The notes under the pieces were generated by a model. That model was not told the origin of the DNA. It saw only the letters and a program-made list of their open reading frames with translations, and ran no database searches. A DNA stretch of 64,000 bases, taken from NCBI RefSeq assembly GCF_005153485.1, contig NZ_CP039740.1, positions 1,677,001 through 1,741,000 of the forward strand, read 5' to 3'. Both the position numbers and the translations under genes were made by a program. Below are positions 32,906 to 41,008 of this stretch, one piece after another. Positions within the stretch are counted from its first letter, which is position 1; every line of letters starts with the position of its first letter. This stretch comes from Pseudolabrys sp. FHR47 (GTDB lineage: Bacteria; Pseudomonadota; Alphaproteobacteria; Rhizobiales; Xanthobacteraceae).

Positions 32906-32923
32906 TTGCAGTTGCCGTGCCAA
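32906..32923 (-). promoter_or_regulatory. sigma-54 promoter for flgF operon
   Basis: On the minus strand TTGGCACGGCAACTGCAA has a perfect -24 box (TTGGCACG) and a -12 box CTGCA, one mismatch, with the exact 10-bp GG to GC spacing. This is the best sigma-54 match in the window. Confidence 0.85.
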
Positions 32924-33002
32924 CTACGAAAAATTCATAGTTTCAACGTCTTATCGGTTTTGGCGGCCCGCAAATTAAGGCAAAAAACACCATAGGGACC
33001 GA

Positions 33003-33057
33003 TTTAACCCGGCAATTCTTGCCGCATCGGGAACCGGGGAAAGGTTCTGTTAACCAT
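33003..33057. promoter_or_regulatory. FlbD-like site, TTAA composite and TTAACCAT between flgF and fliL
   Basis: CCCGGCA-ATTCT-TGCCG (33008-33024) resembles the FlbD palindrome at 25599 and lies about 90 bases upstream of the flgF -24 box. The 12-mer TTTAACCCGGCA (33003-33014) is shared exactly with 25575-25586. TTAACCAT (33050-33057) lies on the fliL side. Nothing else coding is seen in 32803-33184. Confidence 0.55.
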
Positions 33058-33184
33058 ACCGCCACTAACGTGGCGCTGCTGCCACGCACGTGGCGGCGAT
33101 GGGGCGGCTTGCCGGCGATGAGACGGCGCGCAGGCCGAGGCGGCGTGCATTGCCCGAAAATTCGTTGGGGAACAGGGGTCTTGA

Positions 33185-33694
33185 ATGGCCAAGGCGGCGA
33201 AGACTGAAGCGGAAGCGGAACCGGAAGCCGAAGGCGAAGAAGCCCCCAAGAAGAGCAGACTGCCGTCCAAGAAGGTGATGATCATCGCAGGCGCGGCGCT
33301 GCTGGTTGTCGGCGGTGGCGGTTTCGGCGCCATGAAATTCATGGGCGGCAAGAAGCAAGAAGAGCCGAAGAAGGAAGTGGTGAAGCCCGCGACCTTCGTC
33401 GATCTGCCCGACGTGCTGGTCAACCTCGCCAATTCCGGCGGCGACCGCACCCAGTATCTTAAAGTGAAGGTGGTCCTTGAACTGCCGGACGCCGAACTGG
33501 TGCCGAAGATCCAGCCGCTGATGCCGCGCGTGATGGACGCCTTCCAGACCTACCTGCGCGAACTGCGCCCGACCGATCTCGACGGCTCGGCCGGCCTCTA
33601 CCGACTCAAGGAAGAACTGACGCGGCGGGTCAATGTCGCGGTCGCACCGAACAAGGTCACAGCGGTCCTGTTCAAGGAAATCGTCGTTCAATAG
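33185..33694 (+). CDS. fliL: flagellar basal body-associated protein FliL
   Basis: Single-pass inner-membrane protein that surrounds the stator, 169 residues. An acidic/Lys-rich cytoplasmic N-terminus is followed by one transmembrane helix (KVMIIAGAALLVVGGGGFGAMKFM, about 30-53) and a periplasmic stomatin-like domain: TFVDLPDVLVNLANSGGDRTQYLKVKVVLELPDAELVPKIQPLMPRVMDAFQTYLRELRPTDLDGSAGLYRLKEELTRRVN. It heads fliL-fliM-DUF6468-motE, diverging from flgF. TTAACCAT at 33050 may mark CtrA-type control, as for fliL in Caulobacter (inference). Confidence 0.94.
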   Translation: MAKAAKTEAEAEPEAEGEEAPKKSRLPSKKVMIIAGAALLVVGGGGFGAMKFMGGKKQEEPKKEVVKPATFVDLPDVLVNLANSGGDRTQYLKVKVVLELPDAELVPKIQPLMPRVMDAFQTYLRELRPTDLDGSAGLYRLKEELTRRVNVAVAPNKVTAVLFKEIVVQ

Positions 33695-33706
33695 CGCATC
33701 GCGCGA

Positions 33707-34948
33707 GTGGACGATCGCAATACTTATAAGCAGACGGCAAAGACGAGCATGGCGGGCAAGGACCAGATCGACCAGGACGCGCTGGCGGCGGAGTGGGGCG
33801 TTGCCCTCGAGGCCGAGCAGGGCGGCGGCAGTGGCGCGCCGACCCCGTCCAGCAGCGCCGATCAGGCTGCCGCGCAATGGGCGGCGATGGTCGACGACAC
33901 CGCCAATTTCCAGTCGACCAATAAGGGCGGCGCCGAGCGCATCCTCAATCAGGAGGAAATTGACAATCTGCTCGGCTTCAGCCTGGCGGATGTAACGCTC
34001 AACGACAATTCCGGTATCCGGTCCATCATCGACTCGGCGATGGTGTCCTACGAGCGTCTGCCGATGCTCGAAATCGTCTTCGACCGCCTGGTGCGGCTGA
34101 TGACGACCAGCTTGCGCAATTTCACATCGGACAACGTCGAAGTCTCGCTTGATCGCATCACCTCGGTGCGCTTCGGCGATTACCTCAACTCGATCCCGCT
34201 GCCGGCCATCCTCGCCGTGTTCAAAGCCGAGGAGTGGGACAATTTCGGCCTCGCCACCGTCAATTCGAGCCTCATCTATTCGATCATCGACGTGCTGCTC
34301 GGCGGCCGTCGTGGCCAGAGCTCTGTGCGCGTCGAGGGCCGGCCCTATACGACGATCGAAACGAGCCTCGTTAAGCGCATGATCGAGGTCGTGCTCGCCG
34401 ACGCCGAACTCGCCTTCAAGCCGCTGTCGCCGGTGAAGTTCAACATCGACCGCCTTGAGACCAATCCGCGCTTTGCCGCGATCTCGCGTCCGGCGAATGC
34501 CGCGATCCTGGTGCGCCTGCGCATCGACATGGAAGATCGCGGCGGCAACATCGAACTGCTGCTGCCCTACGCGACCATCGAGCCGATCCGCGCCACGCTT
34601 CTCCAGATGTTCATGGGCGAGAAGTTCGGCCGCGACCAGATCTGGGAAGGCCATCTCGCCACCGAAATCGGCCAGGCGGAAATCGGCGTCGACGCGGTGC
34701 TCTACGAAGAGAACCTGCCGCTTCGCAAGATGATGCAGCTCAATGTCGGCGACACGCTGATGCTCGAACTCAAGCCTGACGCGCAAGTCAAGCTGCGTTG
34801 CGGCGATATTACCCTGACCGAGGGACGCATGGGCCGCGTCGGCGACCGCATCGCGGTTCGGGTCACCAAAAACCTGCGCAAGCCGCGCACGACCTTCGCG
34901 ATGTTCGAGAAGGCGGACGAGTCAAAGATCCGCATGGAGACGCAGTGA
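33707..34948 (+). CDS. fliM: flagellar motor switch protein FliM
   Basis: C-ring switch protein, up to 413 residues. The N-terminal segment NQEEIDNLLGFSLAD is the CheY-P-binding region. The CheC-like middle domain contains YERLPMLEIVFDRLVRLMTTSLRNFTSDNVEVSLDRITSVRFGDYLNSIPLPAILAVFKAEEWDNFGL, and the C-terminal SpoA domain contains LNVGDTLMLELKPDAQVKLRCGDITLTEGRMGRVGDRIAVRV. The extra ~70 N-terminal residues are low complexity. The start is uncertain between GTG 33707 and ATG 33749, neither with a strong Shine-Dalgarno sequence. The stop overlaps the next start (TGATG). fliG and fliN are not in the window. Confidence 0.95.
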   Translation: MDDRNTYKQTAKTSMAGKDQIDQDALAAEWGVALEAEQGGGSGAPTPSSSADQAAAQWAAMVDDTANFQSTNKGGAERILNQEEIDNLLGFSLADVTLNDNSGIRSIIDSAMVSYERLPMLEIVFDRLVRLMTTSLRNFTSDNVEVSLDRITSVRFGDYLNSIPLPAILAVFKAEEWDNFGLATVNSSLIYSIIDVLLGGRRGQSSVRVEGRPYTTIETSLVKRMIEVVLADAELAFKPLSPVKFNIDRLETNPRFAAISRPANAAILVRLRIDMEDRGGNIELLLPYATIEPIRATLLQMFMGEKFGRDQIWEGHLATEIGQAEIGVDAVLYEENLPLRKMMQLNVGDTLMLELKPDAQVKLRCGDITLTEGRMGRVGDRIAVRVTKNLRKPRTTFAMFEKADESKIRMETQ

Positions 34949-35400
34949 TGTTCCACTACGGCTACCTCATCGAGAGCATGGTCTCGATTCTGCTACTGAT
35001 GACCATCCTCTATTGCGTCCGGCTCAATAACCAGATCCGCCTGCTGAAGGCCGACGAGCAGTCGTTGCGCGCCACCATCGCCGAACTGATCACGGCGACC
35101 GAAATCGCCGAGCGCGCCATCGGCGGCCTGAAGACAACCGTGCGCGAAGGCGAACAGACCTTGGGCGAGCGCATCAGCCGCACCGAAACGATTTCGGCGG
35201 ATCTCGGCCGTCAGCTCGAGGCCGGCGAACAACTGCTGTCGCGGCTGGTCCGCATCACCGAGGCCGGCCGTCCGGACGCGCCGCCGGCGCCGCCAGCTGC
35301 GCCGCGTGCGCAGGCGCTCGCCGCCGCGGCGCAGGCTCTGGCCGAGCGGCAGAAGGCGCGGCTTAAATCCGCGGGTGAAAGCAGCGGACTGGCGGCATGA
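34948..35400 (+). CDS. DUF6468 domain protein in flagellar operon
   Basis: Membrane-anchored protein of 150 residues. A single N-terminal helix (YLIESMVSILLLMTILYCVRL) is followed by a long heptad-like helix NNQIRLLKADEQSLRATIAELITATEIAERAIGGLKTTVREGEQTLGERISRTETISADLGRQLEAGEQLLSRLVRI and a Pro/Ala-rich tail. The layout matches DUF6468 proteins found between fliM and motE in alphaproteobacteria. It is translationally coupled to fliM (TGATG) and overlaps the MotE-like gene by four bases, so it is probably part of the motor. The exact role is unknown. Confidence 0.8.
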   Translation: MFHYGYLIESMVSILLLMTILYCVRLNNQIRLLKADEQSLRATIAELITATEIAERAIGGLKTTVREGEQTLGERISRTETISADLGRQLEAGEQLLSRLVRITEAGRPDAPPAPPAAPRAQALAAAAQALAERQKARLKSAGESSGLAA

Positions 35401-36371
35401 TCAAGTTGGCGCGCGAATTCCGTCTCATCCCGATCGTCCTCCTGGCGACGATCTGCCTGCTTGGGCTCAAGGTGACGGGCATCGTGTTCGACGGCGGCTA
35501 TACGTTGGGTGAGAGGTTGAGCCAACGTGGCAAGCCTCAGGGCATCACGGTGACGTCCGGCAAGGACGTGCCGGATTATCCGCGCATCGTTGTAGCGGGC
35601 GAACCGCGCGCGCCCGAGTCGCGGGCCACGAACTCGGCGAGCCCCTGGGCAAAGGAGATGTTCAATTTCGGTGGCGGACGTGCCGGCGAGCCCGAAGTCA
35701 CCGGCTCGGTCGCTGACCGGACCGCGGCGTTGCCCAAGATCGGTGCGACCCCAATCGATAGCGAGATCGTCACTGGCTCGGCCGGCGGCGGCAAGCCGCA
35801 GCATTCGGCCGCCCAGGCCCCGTCAGAACCGCTCAAGTCAACGGAAAAGCCGCCGGCGCCGACCAAGCTCGAAGTCGGCGGCGATCCGCAGCCTCTGCAG
35901 CCCGGCAAGATCAATTCGCCGGCCGAGCGCGCGCTCCTCGGCCGCTTGCAGGATCGTCGCGAGACGCTCGACAGCCGCAACAAGGAACTCGACATGCGCG
36001 AGAGCCTGATCAAGGCGGCGGAGAAGCGGCTCGAGGCCAAGGTCGGCGAGATGAAGGATATCGAGTCGCGCATCAAGACAGCCACCGACGTGCGCGACAA
36101 GGAAGAGAAAGAGCGCCTCAAGGGCCTCGTCGCCATGTACGAGAATATGAAGCCGAAGGATGCGGCGCGCATCTTCGACCGGCTCGACCTCAAGGTCCTG
36201 GTCGATCTGTCGACGGCGATGAAGCCGATCACGATGTCGGCGGTGCTGGCGCAGATGTCGCCGGAAGCCGCCGAGCGGCTCACGGTCGAACTGGCATCGC
36301 GCGCCAATGGACCGAAGTCGCAGGCCGGCGGAGATTTGCCCAAGATCGAAGGCCAGCCGGGCAAGATGTAG
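35397..36371 (+). CDS. motE: MotE-like flagellar motor chaperone
   Basis: Periplasmic protein of 324 residues with an N-terminal signal/anchor (REFRLIPIVLLATICLLGLKVTGI). A low-complexity linker leads to a coiled coil (about 180-240, NKELDMRESLIKAAEKRLEAKVGEMKDIESRIKTATDVRDKEEKERL) and a MgtE-N-like C-terminal domain: LVAMYENMKPKDAARIFDRLDLKVLVDLSTAMKPITMSAVLAQMSPEAAERLTVELA. This is the organisation of MotE, the chaperone of the MotC stator cofactor in Sinorhizobium. motC is not in the window. The start overlaps the preceding gene (ATGA). Confidence 0.82.
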   Translation: MIKLAREFRLIPIVLLATICLLGLKVTGIVFDGGYTLGERLSQRGKPQGITVTSGKDVPDYPRIVVAGEPRAPESRATNSASPWAKEMFNFGGGRAGEPEVTGSVADRTAALPKIGATPIDSEIVTGSAGGGKPQHSAAQAPSEPLKSTEKPPAPTKLEVGGDPQPLQPGKINSPAERALLGRLQDRRETLDSRNKELDMRESLIKAAEKRLEAKVGEMKDIESRIKTATDVRDKEEKERLKGLVAMYENMKPKDAARIFDRLDLKVLVDLSTAMKPITMSAVLAQMSPEAAERLTVELASRANGPKSQAGGDLPKIEGQPGKM

Positions 36372-36419
36372 GACCGGCCGGTGTCCCGACGTTTTTAGGG
36401 ATGTGTTTTACCGCAACAG

Positions 36420-36434
36420 TTAATCCGTCGTTAA
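36420..36434. promoter_or_regulatory. CtrA-type box upstream of the AMIN/TPR gene
   Basis: TTAA-TCCGTCG-TTAA is an exact CtrA-consensus spacing, 47 bases before the ATG at 36481 in the 110-base gap after motE. It suggests the downstream gene has its own promoter. Confidence 0.55.
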
Positions 36435-36480
36435 ACGCGGGTCTTTAGGGTCGTCGGTCAATATCCGCGCGAAAGACCTT

Positions 36481-39400
36481 ATGACGTCTCGTCCTGGCAG
36501 CAAGTCCACCGCGATGGCGCGGGCGCTCAAGACAGCGCGCGCGGCGCTGGTGGCGCTCGCGGTGGCGGCGGTCAATATCGGCATGGCGGCGGCCGAGCCG
36601 GTGAAAGGCGAGGTCAAGGCCGAGGCCGAATCCGGGTTTGGCCGGATGATCTTCAAATTCGAGGAACCGGTCGATGCCACGGTTCGCATAGCCGGCGCCA
36701 TCCTCGTCCTCGAATTCAAGGAGCCGGTAGCCGTCTCCGTCGACCGGATCAGCAGCCGGATGCGCGATTATGTCAGCGCGGCTCGCGTCGACCCCGACGG
36801 CAAGGCGGTGCGCATCGCGCTGGCCGGCAAATTCCGCATTAACCCGATTCCGGCGGCGGAGCGGCTGTTCATCGATCTGTTGCCCGAGCCGTGGGTCGGC
36901 ATGCTGCCGGGCCTGCCCCAGGACGTGGTCGACGAACTAGCCGCGCGCGCCCGCTCGGCGGAATTAGCCGCGCGCAAGAAGCGCGCCGCCGACCAGGCCG
37001 CCGCGATGCCGGCGGTGCGGGTGAAGGTGGTCAAGCTGCCGACCTTCATGCGCTACATCTTCGATCTGCCGCCCGGCGTCGATGCCACGCCCGAGCTGTC
37101 CGACGGCAAGTTCAAGGTGCATTTCAACAAGCCGGCCAAATGGGACCTCGCCGATGTCGCGGCGACGCTGCCATCCACCGTGAAGTCGGTGAAGCCGGAA
37201 ACCGAGTTCGACTCCATTGGCGTCATCTTCACGCTCAACGGCATGCCGGAGACGCGCTCCTTCCGCGAGGACAAGAGCTTCGTCGTCGATATCGGACTCG
37301 GCCCCGACGCGCAGCCGATTGCTGTTACGCCGTTGGTGCCGGGTATGGCAGCCGCGGCCGTACAGATCGCGCCGCCGGAAACCATGCCGGCCAAGGAGGC
37401 GACTCGCGAGGAGGCGCCGCCACCGTTGAAGGACATGCCGCGTTTGAAGGACGCGCCGCGTCAGGAGGCGGTCGAGCCGGCGCCGCCGGCGGTCCGGCTG
37501 GCGCCGCCATCGCTTGCGCCGAAGGCCGAGGTAAAGTCCGAAGCGAATCCCGAGCCTGCTGCCGTGCGGAAGTCCGAACCGGCGAAGCCGGATGCGAAAG
37601 CAGCCGAAGACAAGGCGCAAGGGATGAAGCCGCCGATACAGGCGGTCGAGGCGCAGCGCCCGCTGCCGCTGGAAAAGGCACAATTCAGACCACAGGCGGC
37701 GCCGGAACAGAAGGCCGTCGCCGTCAACGCCGAAAGCGCGATGCAGGCGATCACGACCGCTTCCAGCGATCAGATGCGCATCAGCCTGCCGTTTGCCGCG
37801 CCGACCCCGGCGGCCATGTTCAGGCGCGGCGATTCGCTGTGGCTTGTGTTCGACAGCAACAAGCCGATCGATGTGTCGCAGCTGGCACGCGACTTCGGTC
37901 ATGTCGTGCGGCGGGCCGACTATGAGAGCGGCGGCAGCGGCGAGGGTATCGTGCGCCTGCGTCTGGTGCGGCCGATGCTGGCAAGCCTCGAAGCCGACGA
38001 CAATGGCTGGGTTCTGAAGATCGGTGACAGTGTCGCGGTGCCGCCGCAGGCATTGTCGACAGCGCGCCTGATCAACGGCAGCAAGCGTGGCATCGTCGTG
38101 TCGCTCGAACATGCGGGTACATTGCATCATCTCACCGATCCCGATCTCGGCACGCGGCTGATGGCAGTCACGGCGCTGGCGCCGGCGCGTGGCCTGATGC
38201 GGCCGCAGAACTTCGTCGAATTGCGCGTCCTGCAATCCATGCACGGCATCGCGCTCGAACCGCTCGCCGACGACATCACCGCTGACGTAACGGCCGAACA
38301 GGTCACGATCTCGCGGCCGGGCGGGCTGACGCTGTCGGCGGAAAGCCTGGTGCAGCAGCAGCAGATGTCGCCGACCCTTCGGGATGGCTCGCTCGATCCG
38401 GAGACGTGGGAGAAAGATCGCAAGGCGCCGTTCGAGAAACGGCAGGCGGCGCTGATCGCCGATGCGGCGGTGGCCGGCGAGGGTACCAAGCGCGCCGCCC
38501 GCTATGACCTCGCTCGTTTCTATCTGGCCAACGACCTGGCGGCTGAAGCCAAGGCGGTGCTCAGCGTGGCGCTGGACGACAAGGCCAATGGCGGCGACGA
38601 AGTGACGGGTTCGATCCTGCGCGCGCTCGCCAATGTGATGCTGCACCGTCCGGAGGACGCGCTGAAGGACCTCGCCAGCCCCGACATCGGCAACCAGAAG
38701 GAAGCTCCGATCTGGCGCGCCATGGCGCAGTCGCGGCTCGGCCGCTGGCCGGAAGCTAATGCCGCCTTCAAGTCGCTCGACAAGCACGTTGCGGCGCTGC
38801 CGCTCGGTCTGCAGCGTATGGTGCTGCTGGACCGCATCCGCACCGGCATCGAGGTCAAGGACTTCGATGGGGCCGCGCGCATGGTCAACGATCTCGACAC
38901 CATCGGCGTCACCGACGACATCACGGCGTCGGTCGCGGTGTTGCGTGGCCGCATCGCCGAGAATCTCGGCCGCAAGGAAGATGCGCTGAAGGATTACCGC
39001 GCGGCGGTGATGTCGTCCGACCGCCGCGCCGGCGCGCAGGCGCGGCTGCGCGAGATCGAGTTGATGTCGAAGAGCGGCGCCATGCCGCGCAATGAGATGA
39101 TCCACGAACTCGAAACCCTGACCACGGTGTGGCGCGGCGACGAGACCGAGACCCAAGGGCTGCAGTTGCTTGCCCATCTCTATACCGGGGATGGCCGTTA
39201 TCGCGACGCCTTCCACGTCATGCGTACCGCGCTGCTGGCGCACCCCAATGCCGACGAGACGCGCAAAATCCAGGACGAGGCGGCCAAGACATTCGATGCG
39301 CTGTTCCTCGGCGGTAAGGGCGACGCGCTGCCGCCGATCGAGGCTCTCGCGCTGTTCTACGACTACCGCGAACTGACGCCGATCGGCCGTCGCGGCGACG

Positions 39401-40224
39401 AGATGATCCGGAAGCTGGCCGAGCGGCTGGTCGCGGTCGATCTGCTCGACCAGGCGGCCGAGCTGCTCCAGCATCAGGTCGATCATCGCTTGACCGGCGC
39501 GGCACGGGCGCAGGTCGCGACCCGGCTGGCGACGATTTATCTGATGAACCACAAGCCCGATCATGCGCTGGCTTCGCTGCAGCGGACGCGGTCGTCGGAA
39601 CTGTCCAACGAACTGCGCGACCAGCGCTTGCTGCTCGAGGCGCGGGCGCTGTCGGATATCGGCCGCAACGACGTCGCGCTCGAGGTGATCGCCAATCTCA
39701 AGGGCCGCGAAGCGTTGCGCCTGCGCGCCGATATCGAATGGGCCGCCAAGCACTGGCGCGTCGCGGCGGAGAACATCGAATTGATGCTCGGCGAGCGCTG
39801 GAAGGATTTCCGGCCGCTCAGCGATTCCGAGCGCACGGATGTGTTGCGTGCCGCCATCGGCTACACGCTGAGCGACGAAGGCATCAGCCTGGCGCGGCTG
39901 CGCGAGAAATACGCGGCCAAGATGGCCGGCACACCCGATGGACACGCCTTCGACGTTGTCAGCGCGCCGATCGGCGCGGGCTCCGCCGAATTCCAGTCGG
40001 TGGCACGCCGCATCGCCGATACCAACACGCTTGACGCTTTCTTGCGCGATCTCAATGAACGCTACGGCGCCGAGTATTCCAAGCTGCCGCAGGCTCGCAA
40101 CGGCGGGGCGCCCGCCGCCGCGGCAGCCAAAAGCGACAACAAGGACGTCAAGCGCGCCGATCCGGCGCCGACTGGCTCGATCCGCCCGCGCGCGGCGACG
40201 TTCAGGGATCAGGTGAAGCGGTGA
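36481..40224 (+). CDS. large periplasmic AMIN/TPR protein of flagellar cluster
   Basis: Exported protein of 1247 residues. A signal peptide (ARAALVALAVAAVNIGMAAA) precedes two AMIN-like beta domains: FGRMIFKFEEPVDATVRIAGAILVLEFKEPV (about 50-140), then MRYIFDLPPGVDATPELSDGKFKVHFNKPAKWDLADVAATLP (about 185-280). A ~150-residue Pro/Ala/Lys/Glu linker follows, then another beta region (about 430-620), then a helical tetratricopeptide-like superhelix to about 1200 (for example RAALMHRPEDALKDL-type helices, VLRGRIAENLGRKEDALKDYRAAVMSSD, RVATRLATIYLMNHKPDHALASLQ). It lies just after motE and has its own CtrA-type box. By architecture it could be a periplasmic scaffold for stator or motor proteins, analogous to Campylobacter PflA; this is inference. 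Confidence 0.8.
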   Translation: MTSRPGSKSTAMARALKTARAALVALAVAAVNIGMAAAEPVKGEVKAEAESGFGRMIFKFEEPVDATVRIAGAILVLEFKEPVAVSVDRISSRMRDYVSAARVDPDGKAVRIALAGKFRINPIPAAERLFIDLLPEPWVGMLPGLPQDVVDELAARARSAELAARKKRAADQAAAMPAVRVKVVKLPTFMRYIFDLPPGVDATPELSDGKFKVHFNKPAKWDLADVAATLPSTVKSVKPETEFDSIGVIFTLNGMPETRSFREDKSFVVDIGLGPDAQPIAVTPLVPGMAAAAVQIAPPETMPAKEATREEAPPPLKDMPRLKDAPRQEAVEPAPPAVRLAPPSLAPKAEVKSEANPEPAAVRKSEPAKPDAKAAEDKAQGMKPPIQAVEAQRPLPLEKAQFRPQAAPEQKAVAVNAESAMQAITTASSDQMRISLPFAAPTPAAMFRRGDSLWLVFDSNKPIDVSQLARDFGHVVRRADYESGGSGEGIVRLRLVRPMLASLEADDNGWVLKIGDSVAVPPQALSTARLINGSKRGIVVSLEHAGTLHHLTDPDLGTRLMAVTALAPARGLMRPQNFVELRVLQSMHGIALEPLADDITADVTAEQVTISRPGGLTLSAESLVQQQQMSPTLRDGSLDPETWEKDRKAPFEKRQAALIADAAVAGEGTKRAARYDLARFYLANDLAAEAKAVLSVALDDKANGGDEVTGSILRALANVMLHRPEDALKDLASPDIGNQKEAPIWRAMAQSRLGRWPEANAAFKSLDKHVAALPLGLQRMVLLDRIRTGIEVKDFDGAARMVNDLDTIGVTDDITASVAVLRGRIAENLGRKEDALKDYRAAVMSSDRRAGAQARLREIELMSKSGAMPRNEMIHELETLTTVWRGDETETQGLQLLAHLYTGDGRYRDAFHVMRTALLAHPNADETRKIQDEAAKTFDALFLGGKGDALPPIEALALFYDYRELTPIGRRGDEMIRKLAERLVAVDLLDQAAELLQHQVDHRLTGAARAQVATRLATIYLMNHKPDHALASLQRTRSSELSNELRDQRLLLEARALSDIGRNDVALEVIANLKGREALRLRADIEWAAKHWRVAAENIELMLGERWKDFRPLSDSERTDVLRAAIGYTLSDEGISLARLREKYAAKMAGTPDGHAFDVVSAPIGAGSAEFQSVARRIADTNTLDAFLRDLNERYGAEYSKLPQARNGGAPAAAAAKSDNKDVKRADPAPTGSIRPRAATFRDQVKR

Positions 40225-40242
40225 GGCGGCAGCAGGCCGCCT
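40224..40242. terminator. weak hairpin between convergent genes
   Basis: AGGCGGC-AGCAG-GCCGCCT overlaps the stop of the AMIN/TPR gene and the end of fliP, followed only by TAATT. It could act as a weak bidirectional terminator. Confidence 0.35.
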
Positions 40243-41008
40243 AATTCCCGTAACTCTGGATCAGCGATCCCGCCACCAGCGACCAGCCGTCGACCAGCAC
40301 GAAGAAGATCAGCTTGAACGGCAGTGACACCACGACCGGCGGCAGCATCATCATGCCCATGGACATCAGCACTGAAGCGACGACGAGGTCGATGATCAGG
40401 AACGGAATGAACAGCAGAAAGCCGATCTCGAAGGCGCGCTTCAGTTCAGAGATCATGAAGGCCGGGATCAGGATACGGAGCGACATTTCCTCGGGCGTCG
40501 CCGGCGGCGGCTCGCGGGTCATGTCGGCGAACAGCTTCAGGTCCTTGTCGCGCACATGCTTCTGCATAAAGGCGCGCAAGGGGCCCGCGCCGCGCTCGAA
40601 AGCTTGCTCGGCGGTGATTTCATTGGCGACCAGCGGGCGGATGGCGTTGTCGTAGGTCGTCTGCAGCGTCGGCGCCATCACGAAGGCGGTGAGGAAGAGG
40701 GCGAGCGACACCAGCACCGAATTGGGCGGCGCGGTCGCGGTGCCCATCGCCGTGCGCAGCAGCGACAGTACGACGACGATGCGTGTGAACGACGTCATCA
40801 TCACGAGGATGGACGGCGCCAGCGACAGCACCGTGAGCAGCGCGATCATCTGGATGACGCGCTCGGTCAGCCCGGCATTGCCGGGTCCGCCGAAATTGAT
40901 GCTGACGTCCTGAGCCGCGGCCGGCGCGGCAAGGAAGAGGAGCGTTCCTGATACTCCAACCGCCACCGTCAGAAGTTGACGAACCCGGCGGTCGGAACGA
41001 CCCCTCAA
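40241..41008 (-). CDS. fliP: flagellar export gate protein FliP
   Basis: Core of the type III export gate, 255 residues. A cleavable signal (LLTVAVGVSGTLLFLAAPAAA) is followed by DVSINFGGPGNAGLTERVIQMIALLTVLSLAPSILVMMTSFTRIVVVLSLLRTAMGTATAPPNSVLVSLALFLTAFVMAP, the diagnostic FliP sequence, and the two C-terminal helices (EIGFLLFIPFLIIDLVVASVLMSMGMMMLPP). The assigned start is a TTG that overlaps the fliO stop (TTGA), implying translational coupling. No ATG or GTG start is evident before the signal peptide. fliQ and fliR are in the opposite operon. Confidence 0.95.
   Translation of the reverse strand: MRGRSDRRVRQLLTVAVGVSGTLLFLAAPAAAQDVSINFGGPGNAGLTERVIQMIALLTVLSLAPSILVMMTSFTRIVVVLSLLRTAMGTATAPPNSVLVSLALFLTAFVMAPTLQTTYDNAIRPLVANEITAEQAFERGAGPLRAFMQKHVRDKDLKLFADMTREPPPATPEEMSLRILIPAFMISELKRAFEIGFLLFIPFLIIDLVVASVLMSMGMMMLPPVVVSLPFKLIFFVLVDGWSLVAGSLIQSYGN

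Noticed and set aside
33091..33105. TGGCGGCGATGGGGC as a sigma-54 promoter for fliL
   Set aside because: The spacing fits but both boxes lack the conserved bases (GGCAC and TTGC).
33065..34786. Open frame of 573 codons on the minus strand opposite fliL-fliM
   Set aside because: Antisense shadow of two well-identified genes; His/Arg/Asp-rich without recognisable domains.
36964..39945. Open frame of 993 codons on the minus strand opposite the AMIN/TPR gene
   Set aside because: It is the reverse-frame shadow of a GC-rich coding strand: composition is Arg/Gly/His-rich, no family signature or ribosome binding site, and the plus-strand gene has signal peptide and domains.
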